Shown here piece by piece: positions 16,798 through 26,021 of a stretch of DNA of 64,000 nucleotides; the first letter of the stretch is position 1; every line of letters begins with the position of its first letter. The notes below the pieces were generated by a model, which was not told the origin of the DNA, did no database searches, and saw only the letters and a program-made list of their open reading frames with translations. The stretch is taken from positions 4,154,001 through 4,218,000 of the forward strand of contig CP191518.1 in assembly GCA_050516505.1 (NCBI GenBank), given 5' to 3'. This stretch comes from Scandinavium ludwigii_A (GTDB lineage: Bacteria > Pseudomonadota > Gammaproteobacteria > Enterobacterales > Enterobacteriaceae). The position numbers were made by a program, and so were the translations under genes.

Positions 16798-17727
16798 ATG
16801 GAATTAAAGGATTATTACGCCATTATGGGCGTTAAGCCGACGGACGATCTCAAGACCATTAAGACCGCATATCGTCGTCTTGCCCGCAAATACCATCCTG
16901 ATGTCAGTAAAGAACCCGATGCCGAAGCCCGCTTTAAAGATATCGCGCAGGCATGGGAAGTCCTGAGCGATGAACAGCGTCGCACTGAATATGACACCCT
17001 CTGGCAGCACCGCAACGACCCACCGTTCCGTCAGCAGGCGCAGCCCAATTCGCAACAGCAAACCTACAGCCAGGAAGAGTTCGACGATATCTTTTCCTCC
17101 ATTTTTGGCCAGCACGCACAGCAGTCGCGTCAGCAACATTCTGCCCGTGGCCATGACGTAGAAATCGAAATCGCCGTTTTTCTCGAAGAAACGCTCGAAG
17201 CCCATACCCGCCCTATCAACTACACCCTGCCGGTTTACAACGTCTTCGGCATGGTCGAGAAAGAAATCCCCAAATCGCTCAACGTTAAAATCCCGGCCGG
17301 TGTTGGTGACGGGCAGCGCATTCGCCTCAAAGGCCAGGGCACGCTGGGTGAGAACGGAGGGCCTGCGGGAGATCTGTGGCTCATCATCCGCATCGCGCCG
17401 CATCCGCTGTTTGATATCGTCGGCCATAATCTGGAAATTGTACTGCCGCTCGCCCCGTGGGAAGCCGCGTTGGGGACCAAAGTGAAGGTGCCGACCCTGA
17501 AAGAGCCGATTTTGCTGACCATTCCACCGGGCTGTCAGGCCGGACAACGGCTGCGAATCAAAGGCAAAGGCCTGGTCAACAAACAGCACACCGGCGATCT
17601 GTTTGCGGTGATTAAAATCGTCATGCCACCGAAAGCCGATGAGAAAACCAGCGCCCTATGGCAACAGATAGCGGATGCACAAACCACCTTCGACCCTCGC
17701 CAACAGTGGGGTAAAAATCATGGCTAA
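16798..17727 (+). CDS. cbpA: Curved DNA-binding protein CbpA (DnaJ-type co-chaperone)
   Basis: J-domain co-chaperone of DnaK that also binds curved DNA in stationary phase. The product has 309 residues (E. coli 306). N-terminal J domain 1-70 carries the essential HPD motif (KYHPDVSKEP). There is a Gln/Ser-rich linker at about 75-115 and a DnaJ-type C-terminal substrate domain; the zinc-finger region of DnaJ is absent, as expected. It overlaps the following cbpM by 8 bases, and CbpM is its specific inhibitor. Confidence 0.96.
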   Translation: MELKDYYAIMGVKPTDDLKTIKTAYRRLARKYHPDVSKEPDAEARFKDIAQAWEVLSDEQRRTEYDTLWQHRNDPPFRQQAQPNSQQQTYSQEEFDDIFSSIFGQHAQQSRQQHSARGHDVEIEIAVFLEETLEAHTRPINYTLPVYNVFGMVEKEIPKSLNVKIPAGVGDGQRIRLKGQGTLGENGGPAGDLWLIIRIAPHPLFDIVGHNLEIVLPLAPWEAALGTKVKVPTLKEPILLTIPPGCQAGQRLRIKGKGLVNKQHTGDLFAVIKIVMPPKADEKTSALWQQIADAQTTFDPRQQWGKNHG

Positions 17728-18019
17728 TGTCACTTTCACCCTGACCGTCACCGAATTTTGTCTGCATACCGGCGTCTCTGAAGAAGAACTGGACGAGATC
17801 GTTGGCCTGGGTGTCATCCAGCCCGACGAAACCCCCGACGCGCACTGGTTGTTTGACGATCGTGCCGTCACCATTGTCCACCGCGCGCTGCGCCTTCGCC
17901 GTGAACTGGCGCTCGACTGGCCCGGAATTGCCGTCACGCTGACCCTGCTCGATGAAAATGAACGCCTGAAGCAGGAAAACAGGTTGCTGCTCCAGCGGCT
18001 ACAACGCTTTATCAACTAG
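17720..18019 (+). CDS. cbpM: CbpA modulator CbpM
   Basis: Binds the J domain of CbpA and blocks both its co-chaperone and DNA-binding activity. The product is 99 residues with a MerR-like N-terminal fold (FTLTVTEFCLHTGVSEEELD) and a C-terminal helix (LDENERLKQENRLLLQRLQR). ATG 17720 matches the family start MANVTF and overlaps cbpA; the longer frame from 17675 lies inside cbpA. A hairpin at 18056-18073 follows. Confidence 0.95.
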   Translation: MANVTFTLTVTEFCLHTGVSEEELDEIVGLGVIQPDETPDAHWLFDDRAVTIVHRALRLRRELALDWPGIAVTLTLLDENERLKQENRLLLQRLQRFIN

Positions 18020-18055
18020 CCTCAAACCCCAATGGGTGTAAACATTTGACACAAA

Positions 18056-18073
18056 GCCAGCCTGCGGGCTGGC
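18056..18073 (+). terminator. Terminator after cbpAM
   Basis: GCCAGCC (18056-18062) and GGCTGGC (18067-18073) with a TGCG loop, followed by CCTTTC. The stem is strong but the T-run is weak. Confidence 0.6.
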
Positions 18074-18145
18074 CCTTTCACTTACCCTTCTTCGCTAACG
18101 CCTCTTATAATGTCTGCATGAGTTCTTTAATGACATTATTTCCCC

Positions 18146-19114
18146 ATGACGACATCTGTTCTTAAGCGCGAATGGCGAATTCCCGCCGCCGTTGCCCTCG
18201 CCGCGGTGATACTGGCTTTTGCCTTTCAGCTCCACACCCACTGGGCTGGCTTCCTGCAATGGGCCCTCGCGACACAAATCACGCTGCATCGCTATCTGGT
18301 GATGTACCTATTGCAACTCAATAACCATCAGTACACCGGTGGACTGTGGCTGTTAGCCGGGGCATTTATGTACGGCGTCCTGCACGCCATCGGGCCGGGT
18401 CATGGCAAATTTATTGTCACAACCTATCTCAGTACACATCAGGAAAGTCAGTTGGCATCGCGGGTGGTGCCTTTCCTTGGCAGCTTAATGCAAGGCGTCA
18501 GCGCCATTGTGTTCGTCTTCGTGCTCGCCGTCGGGATGAATATGGCCTCGGGCGATCTCAGTGAAAGCCGCTGGTACATTGAGAAAATCAGCGCGGTGTT
18601 GATCGGCAGCTTTGGGATGTTTGTCATTTGGCAGGCCCTGAAAAGCCTGAAGCCGAAAACCTTCAGCATTCGCCAGATAAAACCGCTGACCCGCGACGGA
18701 CTTCGCCACGGTGCCGACTGTGGCTGCGCGCATCACGGCGTTGGGGCCGATATCACCCATGCCGACTGGAAAACCCGCGCAGGTATCGTCATTGCCATCG
18801 GAGCGCGGCCGTGCAGCGGGGCGATCATGATTTTACTGTTCTCCAACGCCCTTGGCATCGTCAGTTGGGGCATTGCGGCGGTCATGTCGATGGCGCTCGG
18901 CACCGCGCTGTCGATTCTCGGTTTATCGCTGGCGGTACGTTATGCGCGCGAACGCACGGTGGCGTGGTTTGGCGAAGGGTCTGAACAGATGCGTTGGCTG
19001 GTGCCAACCGTGAAAATCATTGGCGGGGGGCTGATCATCCTGTTCGCAGTGGTGCTGTTCCTGACCGTCATACCGATCAGCGCAAACGGCGACTATATCG
19101 CCGCCGGTTGCTGA
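18146..19114 (+). CDS. NicO-family nickel/cobalt transporter
   Basis: Membrane protein of 322 residues with six or seven hydrophobic helices. It carries the NicO/RcnA signature motifs: LHAIGPGHGK at residues 79-88, a cytoplasmic loop with CGCAHHG near 190 as a likely metal site, and GARPCSGAIMIL near 220. Relatives either export or import Ni/Co; direction cannot be read here. It lacks the long His-rich loop of E. coli RcnA. Many homologues pair with a DUF1007 periplasmic protein, which is not present on either side. The ATG has no clear Shine-Dalgarno sequence; TATAAT at 18106-18111 could be its -10 box. Confidence 0.8.
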   Translation: MTTSVLKREWRIPAAVALAAVILAFAFQLHTHWAGFLQWALATQITLHRYLVMYLLQLNNHQYTGGLWLLAGAFMYGVLHAIGPGHGKFIVTTYLSTHQESQLASRVVPFLGSLMQGVSAIVFVFVLAVGMNMASGDLSESRWYIEKISAVLIGSFGMFVIWQALKSLKPKTFSIRQIKPLTRDGLRHGADCGCAHHGVGADITHADWKTRAGIVIAIGARPCSGAIMILLFSNALGIVSWGIAAVMSMALGTALSILGLSLAVRYARERTVAWFGEGSEQMRWLVPTVKIIGGGLIILFAVVLFLTVIPISANGDYIAAGC

Positions 19115-19122
19115 GTTCACGC

Positions 19123-21660
19123 TCAGGGAACCTGAATAACCTCCTCAGATTCACGGTGCGCATGGACCTCCTGCGCACTTAACCACAGCGGCTTGCGACC
19201 AAAGTTCTGATACAGGCTCAACTGATCGTTATAGTGTTTCGCGGGCGTGCCGTCCGGGGCGATAAAACCGCTCTGGCCCGGCGCGACCACATCCCACGCC
19301 AGCACGCTGTCCGGTTTTTCCTTCGGCGAGAAGACAATCATGTCATTCTCCGTGCCCCGATTTTGATACTCCGCCTGATGACGCGCCTCTTTCGGCAGCG
19401 CCTGCGGCACGCCAAAGAAGTTATTCGCCCGGAAGGTCAGGTGCATGGCCGGGGTATTCCATTGGGCGATGTCGGTGCCGTAACGCTGCGACAGCGTCTG
19501 CCAGCTCTCCCCCAGCGCCGCCAAAATCACGTGCTGTGAAGGCTTGCCACCGAACACATCCACCGCCTGCGGCACTGGGCTTTGCGACCCTTGCAGGGCT
19601 TCGTACAGAATTTTCGCCCCCACGCTGATATTCAGCGAGCCGGTCGGACCGTCCTGAGTCGTCTCATAGCCACTGGCGGTATACCAGCTGTTGAATGGCG
19701 CAGGCACGGCGGCGGCAACGGTCTGTTTTAACATGCTGGTGAGCCACACATTGAGGATCTCAGATCCCGGCTGCGCCCAGGTTTTTCCGTCGCTGTTCAG
19801 CGCGTTCTGCCCGTCCCAACCCGATAACGTGTTCACCAGCGCCAGGCGCGGATCGTTGGCCGGAAGCCCTTTCACGGCGGCCTGCAACGCCGGTAAAAAC
19901 AGGCGTAAATTCAGGTCCTGACGGCTAGTGTGGCGAATGATGTCCCAGGCCTGCTCGCGGGTTAAGGTCGGCTGCTTGTCGATCAGGCGTTTAATCTCAT
20001 CCACCCGGTCTGCACCGCCCCACAGAAACGCGAACAAATCCGAGGCGATATAGCCCTCTTGCGGCGAGTTGTTCCAGTTGGCGATATATCCGGATGCCGG
20101 GTTATACACCTGCGGATTATGGCTAAACGGCAATATCCCTTTCCAGTCCCACTGTCCGGTCCCCGGCACCGGCAGACGCGGGTCATGTTGCGGCTGACGC
20201 TGCGGATAGGCACCGGAATGCACATAACCAATGTTGCCCTGCATATCGGCGTAGTACCAGTTGATGGTCAGCGCCTGCTGCGCGGCCTGCTGTTTCCACT
20301 CCGTCCAATCCTTGGCTTGCATCTGGTGCGTCCACGCCAGTAACGAGGCCACCTCTTTTCCGTCCCAGGCCCGTGCTTTCGCATAGGCGGTGTGCGTCGT
20401 CTTGTCGGTCTTGATAACGTTGCCATGCAGGGTTCGCCACACCGTAAAGGCGACGGGCTGCTCCCCTTTCACCGCAATCGTTTCATCCCGACGCTGCATT
20501 TTCTGCCACTGGCCGTTGTGGAAATACTCGCCCGGGTGCCCGTCATCGAGCTTTTCAGCAAAGATATCGACATCGTCGCCGAAGCCCGCCGTGGCTCCCC
20601 AGGAAATGTGACCGTTATGGCCAAACACCAGCCCCGGATAGGCAAACGGCGTGTTGCCGGTGACGTCATAACCCGCACCGTGCAGGCCGATGCCGTAGGT
20701 ATACGCCGGCGCGTACCAGCCAAACTGTGGGCCGTTAACCATGATGGCATTGGCCCCCTCGGCCTTTTTCTTGCCGATCACCCACATGTTGCTGGTCGTT
20801 GGATATCCCGCCAGCCCATTGGCTCCGCTGCGGGCAAACTGCGCCGCGACCGTCTCCCGGTTGCGCTGGGGCGATAACGCCAGTAGCGCGCCGTCGTCCC
20901 CTTTCGCCAGCCGTTCAAACATGGGTGCCGGAAGGTCATAACGCGGAAGATGCATCACGAGCTGCTTCGCCTCGGCGCTCAGTCGCAGCGGATATTGCCC
21001 CTCTTGGGCGTCAATAGTGGTCGACGCCGCCGGGTTCACCAGCCATTTCAGCTGATTAAACACTGCCATGCCTTTCTCTGTGCCGTACTTATCCCGCAGC
21101 GCGGTCAGCAGCGCCAGGTTATCAATCTCACTGGTACTGTCTGAGAATCGGTTCGCCATGGTGCCGACAAACACCATCGCCACATCAAACGCGCGCCAGT
21201 GCTTGGGCGTAAAACCCAGCTCGGTAAACGGCTGCGGCAACAGGGTATCGGGCTGCGCATTGACCTTATCAATCCACGCATTCATCCCCTCGGCGTACCC
21301 TTCCAGAATCGCTTTCTCTTTCTCAGGCAGGGCATCAATCTGCGCCTGAATGGAAGCGGGCCAGTAGTTGGTGCGAATATCCTTATCGAAATCGAGATAC
21401 TTTTTGCCCAACACCTCGCTCACCGCCCCTTGCGTGCTGCGCCGAGCCATCTCCATCTGGAACAGCCGGTCTTGCGCCACCACATAGCCGTAACCGTAGA
21501 ACAGACGACGCGCATCGTTGGCGTAGATATGCGGCACGCCGTAGCCGTCACGTACAATTTTGACTTCCGTTGCCGTTGTGGCGGCCAGGGCACAGGATCC
21601 GCTGAAACTCAGCAAAATCCCTGTAATACAGTTCACTATTTTATGATTATTATTATTCAT
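19123..21660 (-). CDS. pac: Penicillin G acylase precursor
   Basis: Periplasmic Ntn-hydrolase that cleaves phenylacetyl side chains from penicillin G and probably acts naturally on phenylacetylated compounds. The product has 845 residues (E. coli W Pac 846). In order: signal peptide 1-26 ending ALA; alpha subunit from about 27 (VKIVRDGYGVPHIYANDARR); linker peptide; beta subunit starting at the autocatalytic nucleophile Ser290 in GYPTT-SNMWVIGK. The oxyanion asparagine region (SGYIANWNNSP) and the C-terminal NRGTENDMIVF are intact, so the enzyme should mature normally. AGAGGA precedes the ATG. It is convergent with the NicO gene (8-base gap) and lies downstream of proP. It is absent from E. 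coli K-12 but typical of Kluyvera. Confidence 0.95.
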   Translation of the reverse strand: MNNNNHKIVNCITGILLSFSGSCALAATTATEVKIVRDGYGVPHIYANDARRLFYGYGYVVAQDRLFQMEMARRSTQGAVSEVLGKKYLDFDKDIRTNYWPASIQAQIDALPEKEKAILEGYAEGMNAWIDKVNAQPDTLLPQPFTELGFTPKHWRAFDVAMVFVGTMANRFSDSTSEIDNLALLTALRDKYGTEKGMAVFNQLKWLVNPAASTTIDAQEGQYPLRLSAEAKQLVMHLPRYDLPAPMFERLAKGDDGALLALSPQRNRETVAAQFARSGANGLAGYPTTSNMWVIGKKKAEGANAIMVNGPQFGWYAPAYTYGIGLHGAGYDVTGNTPFAYPGLVFGHNGHISWGATAGFGDDVDIFAEKLDDGHPGEYFHNGQWQKMQRRDETIAVKGEQPVAFTVWRTLHGNVIKTDKTTHTAYAKARAWDGKEVASLLAWTHQMQAKDWTEWKQQAAQQALTINWYYADMQGNIGYVHSGAYPQRQPQHDPRLPVPGTGQWDWKGILPFSHNPQVYNPASGYIANWNNSPQEGYIASDLFAFLWGGADRVDEIKRLIDKQPTLTREQAWDIIRHTSRQDLNLRLFLPALQAAVKGLPANDPRLALVNTLSGWDGQNALNSDGKTWAQPGSEILNVWLTSMLKQTVAAAVPAPFNSWYTASGYETTQDGPTGSLNISVGAKILYEALQGSQSPVPQAVDVFGGKPSQHVILAALGESWQTLSQRYGTDIAQWNTPAMHLTFRANNFFGVPQALPKEARHQAEYQNRGTENDMIVFSPKEKPDSVLAWDVVAPGQSGFIAPDGTPAKHYNDQLSLYQNFGRKPLWLSAQEVHAHRESEEVIQVP

Positions 21661-21837
21661 TGAATCCTCTTGCAGATGAGTTTATGCGGTTTGATCCTGG
21701 CAAAAAACCTTGCCTTATCCAGAATTAAAAGACACTTCGCAGAGGAACTGTGAGGACGCTAACTAAATTTGATTCATTTTCTTATCTTTATTAAGGAATT
21801 CGAATCACAAAAAGAGGTAAACCTACAGGCATAAAAA

Positions 21838-21860
21838 AACGCCTCCCATTGGGAGGCGTT
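21838..21860 (-). terminator. Terminator after proP
   Basis: AACGCCTCCC and GGGAGGCGTT around ATT, with TTTTTTT following on the minus strand: a strong rho-independent signal that insulates pac from proP. Confidence 0.88.
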
Positions 21861-21883
21861 CTCGTAGGGATCACGCGGGAAAC

Positions 21884-23386
21884 TTACTCGTTGATACGCG
21901 GGTGTTGATCGACCAGACGGGTACGTTTTTCCTGCAGCGCTTCAATTTCCGCATCAATATCTTCAATTTTATGTTCGATATTGTCGTGATGCTCTTGCAG
22001 AATTTCTTTCGCTTCATGGATGTCAGACGCCGCTGGCGTCGCACCTTTCAGCGGCTGATTGGCGGTTTCTTTCATGGTAATACCGGTCAGCAGACCGATA
22101 ACCGCAACCACCATCAGGTAGTACGCTGGCATCATCAGATCCTGCGTATATTCCACCAGCCATGCGGCAAGCGTTGGCGTCAGACCGGCAACCAGCACCG
22201 AAATGTTAAAGGCACTGGCCAGCGCACTGTAACGAATGTGCGTCGGGAACATCGCCGGCAGCGACGACGCCATCACGCCGATAAAGCAGTTGAGGATCAC
22301 CGCCAGCAGCAGCAGCCCGGCGAAAATCAGGGCAACCACATCGCTGTTAATCATGATAAACGCCGGGATTGCGCACAGGAACAGCAGCACGCTACCGACC
22401 AGGATAAACGGACGACGACCAAAGCGGTCGCTCAGCATCCCGATAATCGGCTGTACAAACAGCATCCCGACCATGATGGCGATGATGATCAGCACGCCGT
22501 GGTCTTCTGAATAATGCAGGTTATGCGACAGGTAGCTCGGCATGTAGGTCAGGAGCATGTAGTAGGTGACGTTGGTTGAAATCACCATCCCCACGCAGAC
22601 CAACAACGCACGCCAGTGTTTCGTCGCAATCTCTTTGAACGACACTTTCGGACCGTCCTGTAGACCCTGGCGGTCGCCCTGCTCCATTTTCTCAATGTGC
22701 TGCTGGAACGCAGGCGTCTCTTCCAGAGCGTGTCGCAGATACAGGCCGATAATGCCTAACGGCAGTGCCAGGAAGAACGGCAGACGCCAGCCCCAGTCGA
22801 GGAAGTTGCTTTCGCCGACAATGGTGGAAATCAATACCACCAGGCCCGCACCGAGCACGAAGCCCGCAATCGAGCCGAAATCGAGCCAGCTGCCCATAAA
22901 GCCGCGCTTACGGTCCGGAGAGTATTCCGCAACGAAGATAGACGCGCCAGTGTATTCCCCGCCGACCGAGAAGCCCTGCGCCATCTTACAGAGCAGCAAC
23001 AGAATCGGCGCCCAAATACCAATGGTGGCGTACCCGGGTATCAGACCAATACAGAATGTACTGATCGACATAATGATGATGGTAATAGAGAGTATTTTCT
23101 GACGACCGTATTTATCGCCGAGCATCCCAAAGAACAGGCCGCCCAGTGGACGGATCAGGAAGGGAACAGAGAAGGTCCCCAAAGCCGCAATCATCTGAAC
23201 GCTAGGGTTAGCGTCCGGGAAGAAGACCTTACCAAGGGCGTAGGCCACAAAACCGTAGACGCCGAAGTCAAACCATTCCATCGCGTTACCGAGCGACGCA
23301 GCGGTAATCGCTTTGCGCAGCTTACTGTCGTCGATGATGGTGACATCACGTAGCGTGATCGGCTTAACTTTTTTCCTTTTTAGCAT
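21884..23386 (-). CDS. proP: Osmosensing proline/glycine betaine:H+ symporter ProP
   Basis: Major facilitator family osmosensor that imports proline, betaine and ectoine at high osmolality. It has 500 residues, exactly the E. coli length, with 12 hydrophobic helices, the MFS motif GDKYGRQKI and an N-terminus rich in lysine. The C-terminal antiparallel coiled coil, which tunes the osmotic threshold, is seen in residues 455-495 (IEHKIEDIDAEIEALQEKRT). The long upstream region carries a CRP site, as in E. coli. Confidence 0.97.
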   Translation of the reverse strand: MLKRKKVKPITLRDVTIIDDSKLRKAITAASLGNAMEWFDFGVYGFVAYALGKVFFPDANPSVQMIAALGTFSVPFLIRPLGGLFFGMLGDKYGRQKILSITIIIMSISTFCIGLIPGYATIGIWAPILLLLCKMAQGFSVGGEYTGASIFVAEYSPDRKRGFMGSWLDFGSIAGFVLGAGLVVLISTIVGESNFLDWGWRLPFFLALPLGIIGLYLRHALEETPAFQQHIEKMEQGDRQGLQDGPKVSFKEIATKHWRALLVCVGMVISTNVTYYMLLTYMPSYLSHNLHYSEDHGVLIIIAIMVGMLFVQPIIGMLSDRFGRRPFILVGSVLLFLCAIPAFIMINSDVVALIFAGLLLLAVILNCFIGVMASSLPAMFPTHIRYSALASAFNISVLVAGLTPTLAAWLVEYTQDLMMPAYYLMVVAVIGLLTGITMKETANQPLKGATPAASDIHEAKEILQEHHDNIEHKIEDIDAEIEALQEKRTRLVDQHPRINE

Positions 23387-23641
23387 TTTGTCCTCGTTAA
23401 CTATCGCCGTGAGCGCACGCAGGGGGAGGCGAACACAACGGTTCGCTTGCGTGCGGTTAGGGAGCGGCGAATTGCTGTGCTCCTCATTTCAAGCGTAGCA
23501 GGTTTACTTACACTGGCTGCTCACAGCCTGTACAACCGAACCTGTTGACGCCTGCTCTGGCAGTAAAAGATTCTGACCAAAACCTCAAAGCAGAGTGATA
23601 TTTTCCGTACTTTCCTGTCTTACACTAACAGTGTTTATATG

Positions 23642-23657
23642 TGTGATCAACTTCACG
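23642..23657 (-). promoter_or_regulatory. CRP site of the proP P1 promoter
   Basis: TGTGATCAACTTCACG matches TGTGA-N6-TCACA in nine of ten positions. E. coli proP P1 carries a CRP site with nearly the same sequence, where CRP represses P1. It lies about 255 bases before the proP start. Confidence 0.72.
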
Positions 23658-23910
23658 GAAAATAATGGTTACTGTTAAGTTGATTCATGAAACGTCAATA
23701 AGTTCATATTTGCGCTAAGTACATTCTTACTCCAGATTTCATCCAGGCATAAGAAAAATGCCAATCCCGCCAGCCTATTAATCACAAATAAGCCTGAGAA
23801 TAATTTATTCGCTAACGGTTTATTGTCGACAATTCTTTACATCCAATTCACACCTCATTGATTATTTAAAGCCTCACCAACCTTTCCTTTAAATATGTGA
23901 TCCGAATAAC

Positions 23911-23925
23911 TAAAACACTGTTTTA
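23911..23925 (+). promoter_or_regulatory. KdgR operator upstream of kdgT
   Basis: TAAAACA-C-TGTTTTA is a perfect seven-base palindrome around one base, and with flanks it fits the KdgR consensus ATRAAAYRNYRTTTYAT at all but one position. KdgR represses kdgT in pectin and hexuronate catabolism. The box lies 205 bases before the start codon, so the transcript should have a long leader. Confidence 0.72.
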
Positions 23926-24090
23926 TTTTCATTGAATCAACATTCCAATGATCGCATTATAGCCCCATCGCATCAGCCCGCCGCTGATGAAGAGAAAACA
24001 ACCAGGCCACTTCTACTTAAATTTGCTCGTATAAACAAACAGATAACTGGCACATCGCCAGTCAATTTGTTGAACCGCATTCTTTTATGT

Positions 24091-24117
24091 CTTCCCGGCG
24101 CGGAGCGCTGTGGGAAG
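24091..24117 (+). promoter_or_regulatory. Hairpin at the kdgT ribosome site
   Basis: CTTCCC (24091-24096) and GGGAAG (24112-24117) with an inner GCGC/GCGC pairing form a stable hairpin ending directly before GCGAGGA, the kdgT Shine-Dalgarno. It could act in translation control or as an attenuator; no ligand is known. Confidence 0.4.
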
Positions 24118-24129
24118 CGAGGATAGAAA

Positions 24130-25125
24130 ATGAAAATCAAAGCCACGATTGAACGTATCCCCGGTGGAATGATGCTAGTTCCGCTGCTGTTAGGCGCCGT
24201 GTTAAATACACTTGCACCTGATACAGGGAATTATTTCGGTTCGTTCACCAAAGGAATGATTGGCGGTACGGTGCCCATTCTGGCGGTTTGGTTTTTCTGT
24301 ATCGGGGCGTCGATCGACCTCCGCGCGACCGGCACCGTACTGCGTAAATCTGGCACTCTGGTGCTCACAAAAATTGCCGTCGCGTGGGTCGTGGCGATGA
24401 TCGCCGCCTCCTTTATCCCGGACGAAGGCATTCAGACCGGCTTCTTCGCTGGGCTGTCGGTACTGGCGCTGGTGTCAGCGATGGACATGACTAACGGCGG
24501 CCTGTACGCCAGCCTGATGAATCAGTACGGCTCAAAAGAAGAATCGGGCGCATTCGTGCTGATGTCCCTGGAGTCCGGTCCGCTAATGACCATGGTTATC
24601 CTCGGTTCCGCAGGCCTCGCCTCCTTTGAAGCGCACCACTTTATTGGCGCTGTGCTGCCGTTCCTGATTGGCTTCGCGCTCGGCAACCTCGACCACGATT
24701 TCCGCACCTTCTTCAGCAAAGCGACGCCGGTGCTGATCCCATTCTTCGGCTTCGCGCTGGGTAACACCATCAACCTGAGCGTGATTATGGACACTGGCCT
24801 GCTGGGCATCGTCCTGGGCGTGGCGGTGATCGTTATTACCGGTATCCCGCTGATTATTGCGGACCGTGTGATTGGTGGTGGGAATGGTACAGCGGGTGTC
24901 GCAGCCTCATCAGCCGCTGGTGCTGCGGTAGCGAATCCGGTGATTATTGCGCAGATTAACCCAGCCTTCGAACCGGTTGCCGCATCGGCAACGGCACTGG
25001 TGGCGGCGAGCGTGATTGTGACGGCGATTCTGGTACCGATTATCACCGCGCTGTATGCCAAACGCTTTGGCAACGTTCAGACGAAGCAGCCTGAAACCGC
25101 GGCGGTCGAATCCTTACATCATTAA
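24130..25125 (+). CDS. kdgT: 2-keto-3-deoxygluconate permease KdgT
   Basis: Proton symporter for 2-keto-3-deoxygluconate, an intermediate of pectin and hexuronate breakdown. The product has 331 residues (E. coli 327) with about ten hydrophobic helices. Family stretches IPGGMMLVPLLLGA, AMDMTNGGLYASLM and VLMSLESGPLMTM are present. A KdgR operator upstream supports the assignment. The 3' end faces yjcZ. Confidence 0.94.
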   Translation: MKIKATIERIPGGMMLVPLLLGAVLNTLAPDTGNYFGSFTKGMIGGTVPILAVWFFCIGASIDLRATGTVLRKSGTLVLTKIAVAWVVAMIAASFIPDEGIQTGFFAGLSVLALVSAMDMTNGGLYASLMNQYGSKEESGAFVLMSLESGPLMTMVILGSAGLASFEAHHFIGAVLPFLIGFALGNLDHDFRTFFSKATPVLIPFFGFALGNTINLSVIMDTGLLGIVLGVAVIVITGIPLIIADRVIGGGNGTAGVAASSAAGAAVANPVIIAQINPAFEPVAASATALVAASVIVTAILVPIITALYAKRFGNVQTKQPETAAVESLHH

Positions 25126-25148
25126 TGTTTCACTTACCGGCGGGGCCA

Positions 25149-26021
25149 TCAGGTCTCGTCGGTAAACAACTCTTCCAGCATCGCATCAACCAGCCGGGTC
25201 GCTGAACACAGGCGCGGCATTCCCAACGCCACCGGCTGCCAGGTTTGCGTCACTGACCAGCATACCGGCTGACGCACCGCGTCACAGCTGCTGCCGAGCC
25301 AGGCCAACATCTCTTTGTGATCCATCAAGCCTAATGACGTCGGCGACGCCAGCCACTGATGATAAAAATGACGGGTTTCCGTCGCGGCACCGATGCCCTG
25401 CGACAGATACTGTGCCGTCATCGAACGCAAACTGTCTTTCAGCAAGCCGCGCACTTCACCGTTCGCCAGCCGCCACGCATCGCCAAACGCCCCCCAGCGC
25501 AGCTCTTCCAACGCAATGTAACAGCGCCCGGCCAGCGACCAACCGTCGTACTGCCCGGCGTGCCAGCGGGTGAACACTTCATCGCTGTGCGAGCCGGATT
25601 CCACCATCAACCCGCGCTGCGTCAGCGCCCGCTGTTTATGCTCGGCCCGCTGGCTGAACTGCTCACTCACCAGACCAAACTGCTGGCGTAGCTCCGGCGA
25701 ACTGTGGCTTTTGCTCTGTAACTGTTGCAGGTAAAGGCTCATTCGCGTCAACGCCAGATGACCGGGGTCAAACTGACTGGCAAGTTTTTCCGCCAACCCA
25801 AGGCGCATCGCCGGGTTATCGCTAAACAGGCCCGCCACCGACCACGGGCGAAGCTGCGTTTGCGCCACGATTTCATTCATCAGGCGTTCCCGAAACTGCT
25901 GTTGTTGTGGGGCAAGCGTATGCTGACGCGGGTTTTCAATGCCCAGCACCAGATCCACCATAAATCGGGCATGGAGAGATTCCAGCATCCGTCCTGGCCC
26001 CTCCAGCAATCGCGTATTCAT
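25149..26021 (-). CDS. yjcZ: Uncharacterised protein YjcZ
   Basis: Soluble protein of 290 residues (E. coli 292), largely helical, with no known catalytic motif. It is recognised by its start (RLLEGPGRMLESLHARFM) and by its tight link to crfC: the ATG overlaps the crfC stop by 4 bases, implying translational coupling. Given the constant pairing, it probably works with the dynamin-like CrfC in chromosome or replication positioning, but this is inference. Confidence 0.88.
   Translation of the reverse strand: MNTRLLEGPGRMLESLHARFMVDLVLGIENPRQHTLAPQQQQFRERLMNEIVAQTQLRPWSVAGLFSDNPAMRLGLAEKLASQFDPGHLALTRMSLYLQQLQSKSHSSPELRQQFGLVSEQFSQRAEHKQRALTQRGLMVESGSHSDEVFTRWHAGQYDGWSLAGRCYIALEELRWGAFGDAWRLANGEVRGLLKDSLRSMTAQYLSQGIGAATETRHFYHQWLASPTSLGLMDHKEMLAWLGSSCDAVRQPVCWSVTQTWQPVALGMPRLCSATRLVDAMLEELFTDET

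Larger units (their letters stand above)
23387..24129. other. proP-kdgT divergent regulatory region
   Basis: A 743-base spacer between divergent genes, AT-rich in the middle. It holds a CRP site (23642-23657) for proP, a KdgR box (23911-23925) for kdgT, and a hairpin at 24091-24117 just before the kdgT ribosome site. A 64-codon frame at 23932-24126 has no ribosome site and no family resemblance and is not called. Confidence 0.7.

Noticed and set aside
23932..24126. 64-codon frame upstream of kdgT as a gene or leader peptide
   Set aside because: No ribosome site, no signal or repeat features, and it overlaps the hairpin and Shine-Dalgarno of kdgT.
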